DNA of 64,000 nucleotides from positions 52,637 to 116,636 of the forward strand of contig CAWCUH010000009.1 in the NCBI GenBank assembly GCA_963798655.1, in the 5' to 3' direction. Of this stretch, positions 8,448 through 17,558 are shown in pieces; the stretch's first letter is position 1; the number at the start of each line of letters is the position of its first letter. The translations under genes and the position numbers were made by a program. The notes below the pieces were generated by a model. That model did not search any database and was not told the origin of the DNA. It worked only from the letters and a program-made list of their open reading frames with translations. The stretch comes from CAVSMC01 sp963798655 (lineage in GTDB: Bacteria; Pseudomonadota; Gammaproteobacteria; Burkholderiales; Casimicrobiaceae).

Positions 8448-11400
8448 CGCGCAGCCGCCTGTTCTGGATCGCCTACGCCGTCGTCGCCGCCCTCTGCGCG
8501 GCGATCGCGATCCGGCTGTTCCCGCTCGCGATTCCGATCGTCAATCTCGACATCAAGCTGTCGCGCGAGGACGCCGTCGACAAGGCGCGCGCGATCGCCG
8601 CCGAGCAAAAGCTCGCGCCGGCCGACGCGCGCACCGCCGTGCGCTTCGCACACGACGACGCGACGCAGAACTACGTCGAGCTCGAAGGCGGCGGCAAGCC
8701 GGCGTTCGCCGCGATCGTCGCCGGCGACGTCTACGCGCCGTACTGGTGGGAGGTGCGTCTGTTCCGTCCCGGCGAGATCACCGAGACGCTGATACGCCTG
8801 AAGCCCGACGGCACGCCGTGGGGGTTCGAGCAGAAGATCCCGGAAGCCCAGCTGCCGGCGTCGCCGCAAGGTCTCGCGCTCGACGCCGACGCCGCGCGCG
8901 GGGTGGCGGAGCGGGGCGCGCAACGCGAATGGCGCGTCGACTTCTCGCAGTACCGTCCGCTCGATCACACCGAGGTGCGGCGAACGAGCGGTCGCGTCGA
9001 CCATGCGTTCACCTACGAGCGAACAAGCGGCCATCCGGGCGATGCGCGGCTACGCCTGCGGCTGGGCGTTTCGGGCGACGCGTTGACCGCGGTGACGCAC
9101 TACGTGCACGTGCCGGAATCGTTCGACCGTCGCTACGAGGAGCTGCGCTCGGCCAACAATGCGCTTGCCGGCGCCGCCGCGCTCGCCGCCGGCGTGCTAT
9201 ACGGGCTCGGCGGCTGCGTCATCGGCACGCTCTGGCTGCTGCGCCGCCGGCTGCTCCTGTGGCGCCCGTCGCTCGGCGCGGGCCTCGTCGTCGGCGCGCT
9301 GCTCGGCGCGGCGATGCTCGCGAGCGCGCCGTCGGCGTGGTTCGATTACGACACCGCGCAGGCGACGTCGACGTTCTGGATCCGGTTGGTCGGCCGCTCG
9401 CTGATGACCGCCGTGCTCGGTGGCCTCGGCTACGCGCTGGTGTTCATGGCTGCCGAGGGCTTGTCGCGGCGCGCGTTTCCATCGCACCCGCAGCTTTGGC
9501 GGCTGTGGTCGCGCGAAGCGGCGCCGACGCGGCAAGTGGTCGGCCGCACGCTCGGCGGCTACCTGTTCGTGCCGATCGAGCTCGCGCTCGTCGCGGCGTT
9601 CTACTACGCGACGAATCGCTGGCTCGGCTGGTGGCAGCCCTCCGAGGCGTTGACCGACCCGAACGTGCTCGGCAGCGCGGTGCCGGCGCTGTCGCCGATC
9701 GCGATCTCGCTGCAGGCCGGCTTCATGGAGGAGAGCCTGTTCCGCGCCGTGCCGCTCGCGATCGCCGCGCTGATCGGCGCGCGCTTCGGCCGGCGCACGC
9801 CCGCGATCGCGATCGCCGTCGTCGTCCAGGCGCTGGTGTTCGGCGCCGCGCACGCGAACTATCCGGGGTTTCCGTACTATTCGCGGCTGGTCGAGCTGTT
9901 CGTGCCGGCGACGATCTGGGCGCTGATCTTCCTGCGCTTCGGCCTGCTCACGACGGTGCTGCTGCACGCGGTGTTCGACCTTACGCTGTTCTCGATTCCG
10001 ATATTCCTCGTCGACGCGCCGCAAGCGCGCGTGCAGCAGGCGCTCGTCATCGCCGCTGCGCTGGTGCCGCTCGCGATCGTCGTCGTGCGCTGGATGCGCG
10101 CGGGTGCGCTCGCAGAGTTGCCGGCGCTCGTGCGCAACGGCGGCTGGAGCAGCGCCGCAGAGTCGTTCGCCGAACCGGCGTCCGCCCAAGCGGTGCACCC
10201 GGAGGATCCACCGTGGGTCGCGCCGTTCCAGCGCGCATTGCCATGGCTCGCTGTCGCGGGCCTCGTCGTCTGGGTCGCGGCGACGCCGTTTCGCGCCGAC
10301 GTGCCCGGCATCTCGATCGGTCGTTCCGACGCCGTGGCGGCGGCGGATGCCGCGCTGCGCGAGCGCGGCGTTGCGCTCGATGCGTCGTGGACGCGTTTCT
10401 CCGACGTCATGCTCGCGCGCGACAACCCGGGACTGTGGCCGCAGCACCGTTTCGTCTTCTCCGAGGCCGGGCGCGACGCGTATCGCGCCGTCGTGGGCAA
10501 CGTGCTGTCGCCGCCGCTGTGGCAGGTGCGCTACGCACGATTCGGCGGCGACGTCGTCGAGCGCGCCGAGGAGTGGCGCGTGACGATCAATGGCGACGGC
10601 ACGCTGCGCCAGGTCGTGCACACGCTGCCCGAGCAGCGCGCGGGCGCGCGGCTCTCGCGCGACGACGCGCATGCGCTCGCGATGAAGGCGATCGAACGCG
10701 CGTTCCATCGCGACCCGGCGAGCCTCGTCGACGTTGGTGCCGACCAGCGTGCGCTGCCTGCGCGCACCGACTGGGCGTTCACGTTCGCCGATCCCAAGCT
10801 TGCTGTCGGGGCGGGCGGCCAGGCGCGATTCGTCATCACGATCGCCGGCGACGAGGTCGTCGGCAGCGGACGCTACGTCTTCGTTCCGGAGACCTGGGTG
10901 CGCGCGGAGACCGAGCGTGCCGGACGTTTCACGCTGGTGAAGATGCTCTTCGGCGGTGCCGTGGTCGCGGCCATCCTTGCCGCGCTGATCTACGCAGTCG
11001 TCGCATGGGCGCGCGGGCGCAGCGACCGGCGCACGCTCGTTGCGCTGATCGCGATCACGTTCGGCCTGTCGATCGTCGGCGCAGCGAACGCGTGGCCGGA
11101 AGCGGCGATCGGTCTGTCCACGACCGAGCCGCTCACCACGCAGGTGACGCTCGGCGTGCTGCGCCGGATCTTCGGCGCGCTGGTCGGAGCGCTCGTCGTC
11201 GGCCTCGTCGGCGGCGTCGCGATGCACGCCGTCGCGCGGCAACCGGTGGGCCCGATCGCCGGTCGCCTGCGGCCGTGGGCGGCGGGCGTGGCGGCGGCGT
11301 TGTTCGCGGCGGGCGTCGCCGCGGCGCTCGCGCGGCTTGCGCCGAGGCTCGCGCCGCTGTGGCCGGACTTTCCCGTCTTGTCGCTGGCGCTGCCCTCGCT

Positions 11401-11830
11401 CGGTGCGCTGCTCGCCGGCGCACGGGCGATCATCGCGATCGCCGGCGCATTGTTCGTGCTGACGATCCTCGGACGCGCGACCGCCGGCTGGCATCGGCGC
11501 CGCTGGCTCGTTGCACTCGCGTTGATCGCGTTGAGTGCCGCGGCCGGGCTCACCGCACCCGATCAGGTGGCCGCGATCGCGCGCGGCGTCGCGAATGGCG
11601 TGGCGGTCGCCGCGGTCGTGCTCGCAGTGCTGCGTTACGACGCGGCGAGCGTTCCGGCGTTCGTCGCGACGACGCTCGCGTTGACGTTCGCCGAGCAGGC
11701 GACGCGCGGCGGCTGGCCTGGCGCGCCGGTGCACGCGATCATCGTCGCGCTGGGCGCGGCACTGTTCGCATGGCTCGCAACACGCTACGTCGAGCGCGTC
11801 CGCGCCGCCGCGGCGAGCGACGCTACCTGA
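8444..11830 (+). CDS. very large CPBP (Abi) family intramembrane metalloprotease
   Basis: The 1,128-residue protein is about four times the size of a plain CPBP protease. One signal-anchor helix is followed by an extracytoplasmic region (about 35-235) with an SREDAVDKARAIAAEQ repeat. A multi-helix core (about 240-560) then holds the CPBP motifs: EESLFR (E-E-x-x-x-R), the first His in FGAAHANYPG, and HAVFD. A second and third copy of the extracytoplasmic repeat follow (GRSDAVAAADAALRERG and SRDDAHALAMKAIERAF), then a second membrane block with roughly eight helices to the C terminus. CPBP proteases cleave lipidated or prenylated substrates; bacterial roles include bacteriocin immunity. It overlaps the CoA-transferase gene and converges with the binding-protein gene (8-bp overlap). 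Confidence 0.85.
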   Translation: MTRSRLFWIAYAVVAALCAAIAIRLFPLAIPIVNLDIKLSREDAVDKARAIAAEQKLAPADARTAVRFAHDDATQNYVELEGGGKPAFAAIVAGDVYAPYWWEVRLFRPGEITETLIRLKPDGTPWGFEQKIPEAQLPASPQGLALDADAARGVAERGAQREWRVDFSQYRPLDHTEVRRTSGRVDHAFTYERTSGHPGDARLRLRLGVSGDALTAVTHYVHVPESFDRRYEELRSANNALAGAAALAAGVLYGLGGCVIGTLWLLRRRLLLWRPSLGAGLVVGALLGAAMLASAPSAWFDYDTAQATSTFWIRLVGRSLMTAVLGGLGYALVFMAAEGLSRRAFPSHPQLWRLWSREAAPTRQVVGRTLGGYLFVPIELALVAAFYYATNRWLGWWQPSEALTDPNVLGSAVPALSPIAISLQAGFMEESLFRAVPLAIAALIGARFGRRTPAIAIAVVVQALVFGAAHANYPGFPYYSRLVELFVPATIWALIFLRFGLLTTVLLHAVFDLTLFSIPIFLVDAPQARVQQALVIAAALVPLAIVVVRWMRAGALAELPALVRNGGWSSAAESFAEPASAQAVHPEDPPWVAPFQRALPWLAVAGLVVWVAATPFRADVPGISIGRSDAVAAADAALRERGVALDASWTRFSDVMLARDNPGLWPQHRFVFSEAGRDAYRAVVGNVLSPPLWQVRYARFGGDVVERAEEWRVTINGDGTLRQVVHTLPEQRAGARLSRDDAHALAMKAIERAFHRDPASLVDVGADQRALPARTDWAFTFADPKLAVGAGGQARFVITIAGDEVVGSGRYVFVPETWVRAETERAGRFTLVKMLFGGAVVAAILAALIYAVVAWARGRSDRRTLVALIAITFGLSIVGAANAWPEAAIGLSTTEPLTTQVTLGVLRRIFGALVGALVVGLVGGVAMHAVARQPVGPIAGRLRPWAAGVAAALFAAGVAAALARLAPRLAPLWPDFPVLSLALPSLGALLAGARAIIAIAGALFVLTILGRATAGWHRRRWLVALALIALSAAAGLTAPDQVAAIARGVANGVAVAAVVLAVLRYDAASVPAFVATTLALTFAEQATRGGWPGAPVHAIIVALGAALFAWLATRYVERVRAAAASDAT

Positions 11831-13415
11831 CGCGCGTCCAGAAGGGCTGCACGAAGTTGTTCGCGAGGTGCACGACGTCGACGTTCGCGCGCGACGCCCA
11901 CGGGATCACCTGGCGGTGCAGCGGGATATGGTTGTACGCCGTCTTCTGCGCGGCGAGCGCATCGCGAATCATCGCGATGCGCGCGTCGGCGCTCATCTCG
12001 ACCTTGATCTTCGCCGTCAGCCGGTCGAGCGTCGAATTGGTGTACCGGCCGTAGTTGTAGTCGCCGTCGCCTTTCGCCGAATATGTCGACAGCACCGGCT
12101 GCAGGATGAAGATCGCGTCGGTCGCCGCGCCGCCCCAGCCCAGCATGTAGAGGCTCGTGTCGAGCTTCTCGAGCTTCGGGAAGTAGTTCGTGCGCGGCAT
12201 CGCATTGACGCGCGTGCTGACGCCGATCTGGCTCCACATCGCGGCGAGCGCCTGGCAGATCTTCTCGTCGTTCACGTAGCGGTTGTTCGGGCAGTCGAGC
12301 GTCACGTCGAATCCGTTCGGATAGCCGGCTTCGGCGAGAAGCTGCTTTGCGCGCGCCCGGTCGAACGGCACGCGCTTCTCGAGCTCCGGCGTCGACTGCA
12401 CCGGCGAGGGCAGCATGGCGCCGGTCGGCTGCGACAGTCCCCGCATCGTCGCGCTTTTGATCGCGTCGACGTCGACCGCACGATAGAGCGCCTCGCGCAC
12501 GCGGACGTCCTTGAACGGGTTCCTGCCCTTGACGCTCGAGTAGAGCAGCTCGTCGCGCTGCTGGTCCATGCCGATGAACACGACGCGGTTCTCGGTGCCC
12601 TCGACCACCTTGATGCCGGGGGTCTGCTTCAAGCGGGGGACGTCCTGCGGCGGCGGGTCGTTGATCAGGTCGACCTCGCCGGAGATCAGCGCCGCGACGC
12701 GCGTCGCGTCGGACACGATCGGCCGGTACAGCACCTCGTCGATGTTGCCTTCGAACTTGCCCGCCCCGATGCCCCACCAGCCGGGGTTCTTCACCAGCAC
12801 CGTGCGGATATCGGGCTCGCGCGCCTTCAGCATGTACGGGCCGGTGCCGTTCGCCTGATGCGCGGTGACCATGTCCTCCTTCGCCGTGTAGTTCTGCGGC
12901 TTCGTCGCCCGATTTTTCTCGCACCACGCCTTGCTCATGATGTTGATCGACGCGACATGCTCGAGCTCGATCGGATTCGGCCCGTTGGTCGTGAAGTCGA
13001 CGGTGAGGTCGTCGATCCTTTTCGGGATGCCGGCGGCGTTGGCGTACACGCGAAGCTGCGACGATTCCGAGCGCGCGCGCTCGAAGCTGAACACGACGTC
13101 GTCGGCGGTGAACGGCGTGCCGTCGTGGAACGCGACGCCGGCGCGCAGCTTGAATCGCCACACCGTCGGCGATATCTGCTGCCATGATTCGGCGAGCCGC
13201 GGCTCGAGGCCGAGCTTCTTGTCGCGGCCGACGAGGAACTCGTAGATGAGCTCGTTGATGTTGTTCGTGAGCCCTTCGTTCTGCGAGTGCGGATCGGTCG
13301 TCTGCATGTCGCCGCGGCCGGACCAGCGCAGCGTCGCCGCGTCGGCGAGCGCGAACGACGCGATGAGCGCGAGCAGAACCGACACACGGACCGCCGATCG
13401 AACACGGGACGTCAT
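11823..13415 (-). CDS. peptide/nickel-type ABC transporter substrate-binding protein (SBP family 5)
   Basis: The 530-residue secreted protein has a signal peptide (SAVRVSVLLALIASFALADA). Family-5 binding-protein features follow: the TDPHSQNEG region, GVAFHDGTPFTADDVVFSFE, NGTGPYMLKA, and VREALYRAVDVDAI. It should capture a peptide or similar solute in the periplasm for an ABC importer. No permease or ATPase genes are adjacent, so it is an orphan. The ATG at 13413-13415 has a strong GGAGGAG site; the open frame extends upstream to 13649 without support. Confidence 0.88.
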   Translation of the reverse strand: MTSRVRSAVRVSVLLALIASFALADAATLRWSGRGDMQTTDPHSQNEGLTNNINELIYEFLVGRDKKLGLEPRLAESWQQISPTVWRFKLRAGVAFHDGTPFTADDVVFSFERARSESSQLRVYANAAGIPKRIDDLTVDFTTNGPNPIELEHVASINIMSKAWCEKNRATKPQNYTAKEDMVTAHQANGTGPYMLKAREPDIRTVLVKNPGWWGIGAGKFEGNIDEVLYRPIVSDATRVAALISGEVDLINDPPPQDVPRLKQTPGIKVVEGTENRVVFIGMDQQRDELLYSSVKGRNPFKDVRVREALYRAVDVDAIKSATMRGLSQPTGAMLPSPVQSTPELEKRVPFDRARAKQLLAEAGYPNGFDVTLDCPNNRYVNDEKICQALAAMWSQIGVSTRVNAMPRTNYFPKLEKLDTSLYMLGWGGAATDAIFILQPVLSTYSAKGDGDYNYGRYTNSTLDRLTAKIKVEMSADARIAMIRDALAAQKTAYNHIPLHRQVIPWASRANVDVVHLANNFVQPFWTRVR

Positions 13416-13483
13416 GATCGCTCCTCCGTCGAATGCGCGCGCGGCGCGCGCGCCATCATAGCGCGGCGGTGCGGCGGGCGGGG

Positions 13484-13489
13484 TAGAAT
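13484..13489 (+). promoter_or_regulatory. possible -10 box of hrpA
   Basis: TAGAAT lies 23 bp upstream of the hrpA ATG, inside the short divergent gap shared with the binding-protein gene. No clear -35 box is visible. Confidence 0.3.
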
Positions 13490-13512
13490 CCGCCGCCGCT
13501 TCCGTCGTCGAC

Positions 13513-16500
13513 ATGCCGCAACCGACCGTCACCGCCACCGACCTCACGCATCGTCTCGCCGACGCGATGTCGAGCGACGCGATGAAGCTCGCGCGGCGAA
13601 TCGCGCAGGCGCGCGCGAAACGCGCGCAGCCGTCGGAATGGTCTCGCATCGAGGCGGACCTCGAGCGCTCGATCGCGAGGCGCAGTGCGCGCGCGGCGCG
13701 GCGGCCGGCGATCGTCTACGCGCCGGATCTGCCGGTGTCGCAGCGTGCCGACGAGATCGCCGCGGCGATCCGCGATCATCCGGTCGTCGTCGTCAGCGGC
13801 GAAACCGGATCGGGCAAGACGACGCAGCTGCCGAAGATCTGCCTTGCGCTCGGGCGCGGCGTGCGCGGACTGATCGGGCACACGCAGCCGCGGCGCATCG
13901 CCGCGCGCGCCGTCGCCGCTCGCATCGCGCACGAGCTTGCGAGCGACGTCGGCGACTACGTCGGCTACAAGGTGCGCTTCACCGACCACACGAAGCCCGA
14001 CGCGTTCATCAAGCTGATGACCGACGGCATCCTGCTTGCCGAGACGCAGGGCGACCGCATGCTCGCCGCGTACGACACGATCATCGTCGACGAGGCGCAC
14101 GAGCGCAGCCTCAACATCGATTTCCTGCTCGGCTACCTGAAGCAGCTGCTGCCCTCGCGCCCCGATCTGAAAGTGATCGTCACGTCGGCGACGCTCGACG
14201 CGCAGCGCTTCGCCGGGCATTTCGCAAGCGCCGGCAAGCCGGCGCCGGTGATCGAGGTGACCGGTCGCATGTACCCGGTCGACGTGCGCTATCGGCCGCT
14301 CGCGAGCGGCGACGATGAGGCCGACGACGAGGAGGAGCTGGAGGAAGGCGTCGTCGCGGCGGTCGAGGACCTGTGGCGCGAAGCTGCCGGCGACATTCTC
14401 GTGTTCCTGCCGGGTGAGCGCGAGATCCGCGAAACCTCGGAGCTCCTTGCGCGCACGCTCGCGCGACGACCGTACGCGAACGCGGTCGAGGTCCTGCCGC
14501 TCTATGCGCGGCTGACGGTGCCCGAGCAGCAACGTGTATTCGCGCCCAGCCGCGGACGGCGGATCGTGCTCGCGACCAACGTCGCCGAGACATCGCTCAC
14601 GGTGCCGGGCATCTGCTACGTGATCGACAGTGGACTTGCGCGCGTCAAGCGCTACTCGGTGCGCAACAAGACGACGCTGCTGCAGATCGAGAAGGTGTCG
14701 CGCGCCGCCGCCACGCAGCGCGCGGGACGCTGCGGGCGCGTCGGCCCCGGTGTTTGCGTTCGCCTGTACGGCGATGACGACTTCGCCGGGCGGCCCGCCT
14801 ACACCGATCCGGAGATCCTGCGCAGCTCGCTCGCCGCAGTGATCCTGCGAATGGCCGCGCTCGATCTCGGTGGCGTCGACGAGTTTCCGTTCGTCGAGCC
14901 CCCGCCGCCGCGCGCGATCGCCGACGGCTATCAGCAATTGCAGGAGCTGGGCGCCGTCGATGCGGCGCGCATGCTGACGCCGATCGGCCGCGAGCTCGCG
15001 CGCCTGCCGGTCGATCCGCGCGTCGGCCGGATGATCCTCGCCGCGCGCGAGCGCAGCTGCGTCGCCGAGGTGCTCGTCATCGCGAGCGCGCTGTCGGTGC
15101 CCGATCCGCGCGAGCGACCGCTCGAGAAGCAGCAGGCGGCCGACCAGGCGCACCAGCGCTTTCGCGACGAGCGCTCCGATTTCCTGTCCTTCCTCGCGCT
15201 GTGGGAGTTCCACGACGCGCTGCTCGGCGAGCGGATGCCGCACCGAAGGCGCGTCGACGCGTGCCGCGCGCAATTCGTCTCGCATCTGCGACTGACCGAG
15301 TGGCGCGACGTGCACGCGCAGCTCGCGAGCGAGCTCGCCGAGCTCGGCCTGCAATGGTCGGCGAAGCTTTCGCCGCAGGTCGATGCCGTTCGCTATCAGG
15401 CGATTCACATGGCGCTGCTCGCCGGACTGCTCGGCAACATCGGCATGAAATCGGACGACGACGGCTACGGCGGCGCGCGCGGCATCCGCTTTCACCTGCA
15501 TCCCGGTTCGGCGCTCGCGAAGAAATCGCCGAAATGGGTGCTCGCCGCGGAGCTCGTCGAGACGTCGCGCCTGTACGCGCGCTGCGCCGGCAAGGTGGAA
15601 CCGGAATGGATCGAGGCGGTGGCGGGCGAGCGGGTCGACCGCGACTACTTCGACCCGCGCTGGGATCCCGATCGCGGCGAAGTGACGGCGAGCGAGCGCG
15701 TGCAGCTCTACGGGCTCACGCTGATCGCGCGACGCCGCGTGTCGTTCGCGCGCGTCGACCCGGTCGCGGCACGCGACGTGTTCATTCGCGAGGCGCTGGT
15801 GCCCGGCGCGCTCGGCATCGATGCGCCGTTCGTCGCGCACAACCGCCGCCTCGTTGCCGAGGTGAGCGAGCTCGAGCACAAGGCGCGCCGGCAGGACGTG
15901 CTCGTCGACGACGACACGATCGCCGCGTTCTACGCCGAGCGACTGCCGGCCGGCGTGCATTCGCGCGCGACGTTCGAGCGCTGGCGCCGGGATGCCGAGG
16001 CGCGCGATGCACGCGGGCTGTTCATGACGCGCGACGCACTGATGCGCCACGCGGCGCGCGACGTGACCGAAGCGCTCTATCCGGAAACGCTTTCAACGGC
16101 TGGGACGACCCTGCCGCTGAAGTACAGCTTTGCACCCGGACATCCGCGCGACGGCCTGACGCTCACCGTGCCGCTCGCGCTGCTGAACCAGGTCGACGCC
16201 GCGCGGCTCACGTGGGTCGTGCCGGGGATGATCCGCGAGAAGGTGACGGCCTATCTCAAGGCGCTGCCGAAGGCGTTGCGCAATCGCTTCGTGCCGATTC
16301 CAGACTCCGTGACCATGTTCCTCGATGCAGCGCCGTTCGGTCGTGGCGCGCTGACCGACGCGCTGCGCGACTGGATCGCGTCGCGCACCGGCGAGTCGAT
16401 CGCGTCGACCGTCTGGGAGGGCGCCGACATTGCGCCGCATCTCGTCGTCAACGTTCGCGTCGTCGATGCGGCGGGCAACGAGCTCGGCGAGAGCCGCGAT

Positions 16501-17439
16501 CTCGCCGAGCTGCGCGCGCAGCTCGGCCAGGCAGCGCAGCTCACGTTCGCGCAGCACGCGCCGTCGCTCGACCGCAACGGTTTGCGGCAATGGGATTTCG
16601 GCGACCTGCCCCAGACGTTGACGCGCGTCGAGCGCGGCGCACGGATCACCGCCTTTCCCGCGCTTTGCGACGAGGGCGACAGCGTGTCCATCGTTTCCTT
16701 CGACACGCGGGAGGCGGCCGACGCATCGCATCGCGCCGGCGTCGTCCGCCTGATTCGCCTCGCGCTTGAGGACGCGCTCACCCGCCTCGAAGGTCGCGGC
16801 GGTCCTCCGGGCTTCGCGCAGCCGGCGTTGCTGCTGAAGCCCGCCATCCCCGCCGATCGTCTGCTGCACGACGTCGTCGACGCCGTTTGCGACCGCGCGT
16901 TCGTCGGCGACGATCCGCTGCCACGCAGCGACAAGGCGTTCGCCGAGCAGGTGAAGCGCGCGCGCGCGCGGCTGCCGGCGGTCGCCGACAGCGCATTGCG
17001 GCTTCTGTCGGATATCGCCGTCGAATATCACGCGGTCTCGCAAAGGCTCGTCGCCTCGCCGGCGGCGCTCGCGCGCATGAAGGCCGATGTGCGTGCGCGC
17101 CGCGACGCGCTCGTGCATCCGGGCTTTTTCAGCGCGACGCCCTGGTCTCACCTGACGCAGCTGCCGCGCTACCTGAAAGCACTCGACCGCCGCATTGCCA
17201 AGCAGCGCGACAACTCCGCGCGCGATGCCAAGCACGCGGCACAGCTCGCCGACTGGTGGCGCCGGTACGCCGAGCGCGTCGAGCAGGCGGCGTCCTCGGG
17301 CCGCGCCGATGCCCGGCTCGCCGAGTTTCGCTGGCTGCTCGAGGAGCTCGCCGTTTCGCTGTTCGCGCAGGAGTTGCGAACGCCCTTTCCGGTGTCCTAC
17401 AAGCGCGTCGACCGGGCATGGGCGGAGCTCGACCGCTGA
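13513..17439 (+). CDS. hrpA: ATP-dependent RNA helicase HrpA
   Basis: The 1,308-residue DEAH-box helicase has full family length. Walker A GETGSGKT is at 96-103, the DEAH box at 193-196, VTSATLD (motif III) near 220, and TNVAETSLTVPG followed by QRAGRCGR (motifs V and VI) near 360-410. The HA2/OB and DUF3418 C-terminal regions follow. HrpA acts on mRNA and on stalled ribosomes in proteobacteria. The gene starts 98 bp from the divergent binding-protein gene. No defect is seen. Confidence 0.96.
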   Translation: MPQPTVTATDLTHRLADAMSSDAMKLARRIAQARAKRAQPSEWSRIEADLERSIARRSARAARRPAIVYAPDLPVSQRADEIAAAIRDHPVVVVSGETGSGKTTQLPKICLALGRGVRGLIGHTQPRRIAARAVAARIAHELASDVGDYVGYKVRFTDHTKPDAFIKLMTDGILLAETQGDRMLAAYDTIIVDEAHERSLNIDFLLGYLKQLLPSRPDLKVIVTSATLDAQRFAGHFASAGKPAPVIEVTGRMYPVDVRYRPLASGDDEADDEEELEEGVVAAVEDLWREAAGDILVFLPGEREIRETSELLARTLARRPYANAVEVLPLYARLTVPEQQRVFAPSRGRRIVLATNVAETSLTVPGICYVIDSGLARVKRYSVRNKTTLLQIEKVSRAAATQRAGRCGRVGPGVCVRLYGDDDFAGRPAYTDPEILRSSLAAVILRMAALDLGGVDEFPFVEPPPPRAIADGYQQLQELGAVDAARMLTPIGRELARLPVDPRVGRMILAARERSCVAEVLVIASALSVPDPRERPLEKQQAADQAHQRFRDERSDFLSFLALWEFHDALLGERMPHRRRVDACRAQFVSHLRLTEWRDVHAQLASELAELGLQWSAKLSPQVDAVRYQAIHMALLAGLLGNIGMKSDDDGYGGARGIRFHLHPGSALAKKSPKWVLAAELVETSRLYARCAGKVEPEWIEAVAGERVDRDYFDPRWDPDRGEVTASERVQLYGLTLIARRRVSFARVDPVAARDVFIREALVPGALGIDAPFVAHNRRLVAEVSELEHKARRQDVLVDDDTIAAFYAERLPAGVHSRATFERWRRDAEARDARGLFMTRDALMRHAARDVTEALYPETLSTAGTTLPLKYSFAPGHPRDGLTLTVPLALLNQVDAARLTWVVPGMIREKVTAYLKALPKALRNRFVPIPDSVTMFLDAAPFGRGALTDALRDWIASRTGESIASTVWEGADIAPHLVVNVRVVDAAGNELGESRDLAELRAQLGQAAQLTFAQHAPSLDRNGLRQWDFGDLPQTLTRVERGARITAFPALCDEGDSVSIVSFDTREAADASHRAGVVRLIRLALEDALTRLEGRGGPPGFAQPALLLKPAIPADRLLHDVVDAVCDRAFVGDDPLPRSDKAFAEQVKRARARLPAVADSALRLLSDIAVEYHAVSQRLVASPAALARMKADVRARRDALVHPGFFSATPWSHLTQLPRYLKALDRRIAKQRDNSARDAKHAAQLADWWRRYAERVEQAASSGRADARLAEFRWLLEELAVSLFAQELRTPFPVSYKRVDRAWAELDR

Positions 17440-17558
17440 GCCGGCGCTACCTCGGCGAAGGGCCGCTGCGCGTTTCGCCGGCGAATGCCCTGTGCTACAG
17501 TAACTTAGCGAATTTCCCCCGGCGCGTCGTCGGCGCGATCGATTCGCCGCCGGCAACG

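Noticed and set aside
9197..11734. 845-codon antisense frame over the CPBP gene
   Set aside because: Arg/Asp-rich, no domain, antisense to a clear gene; a high-GC shadow.
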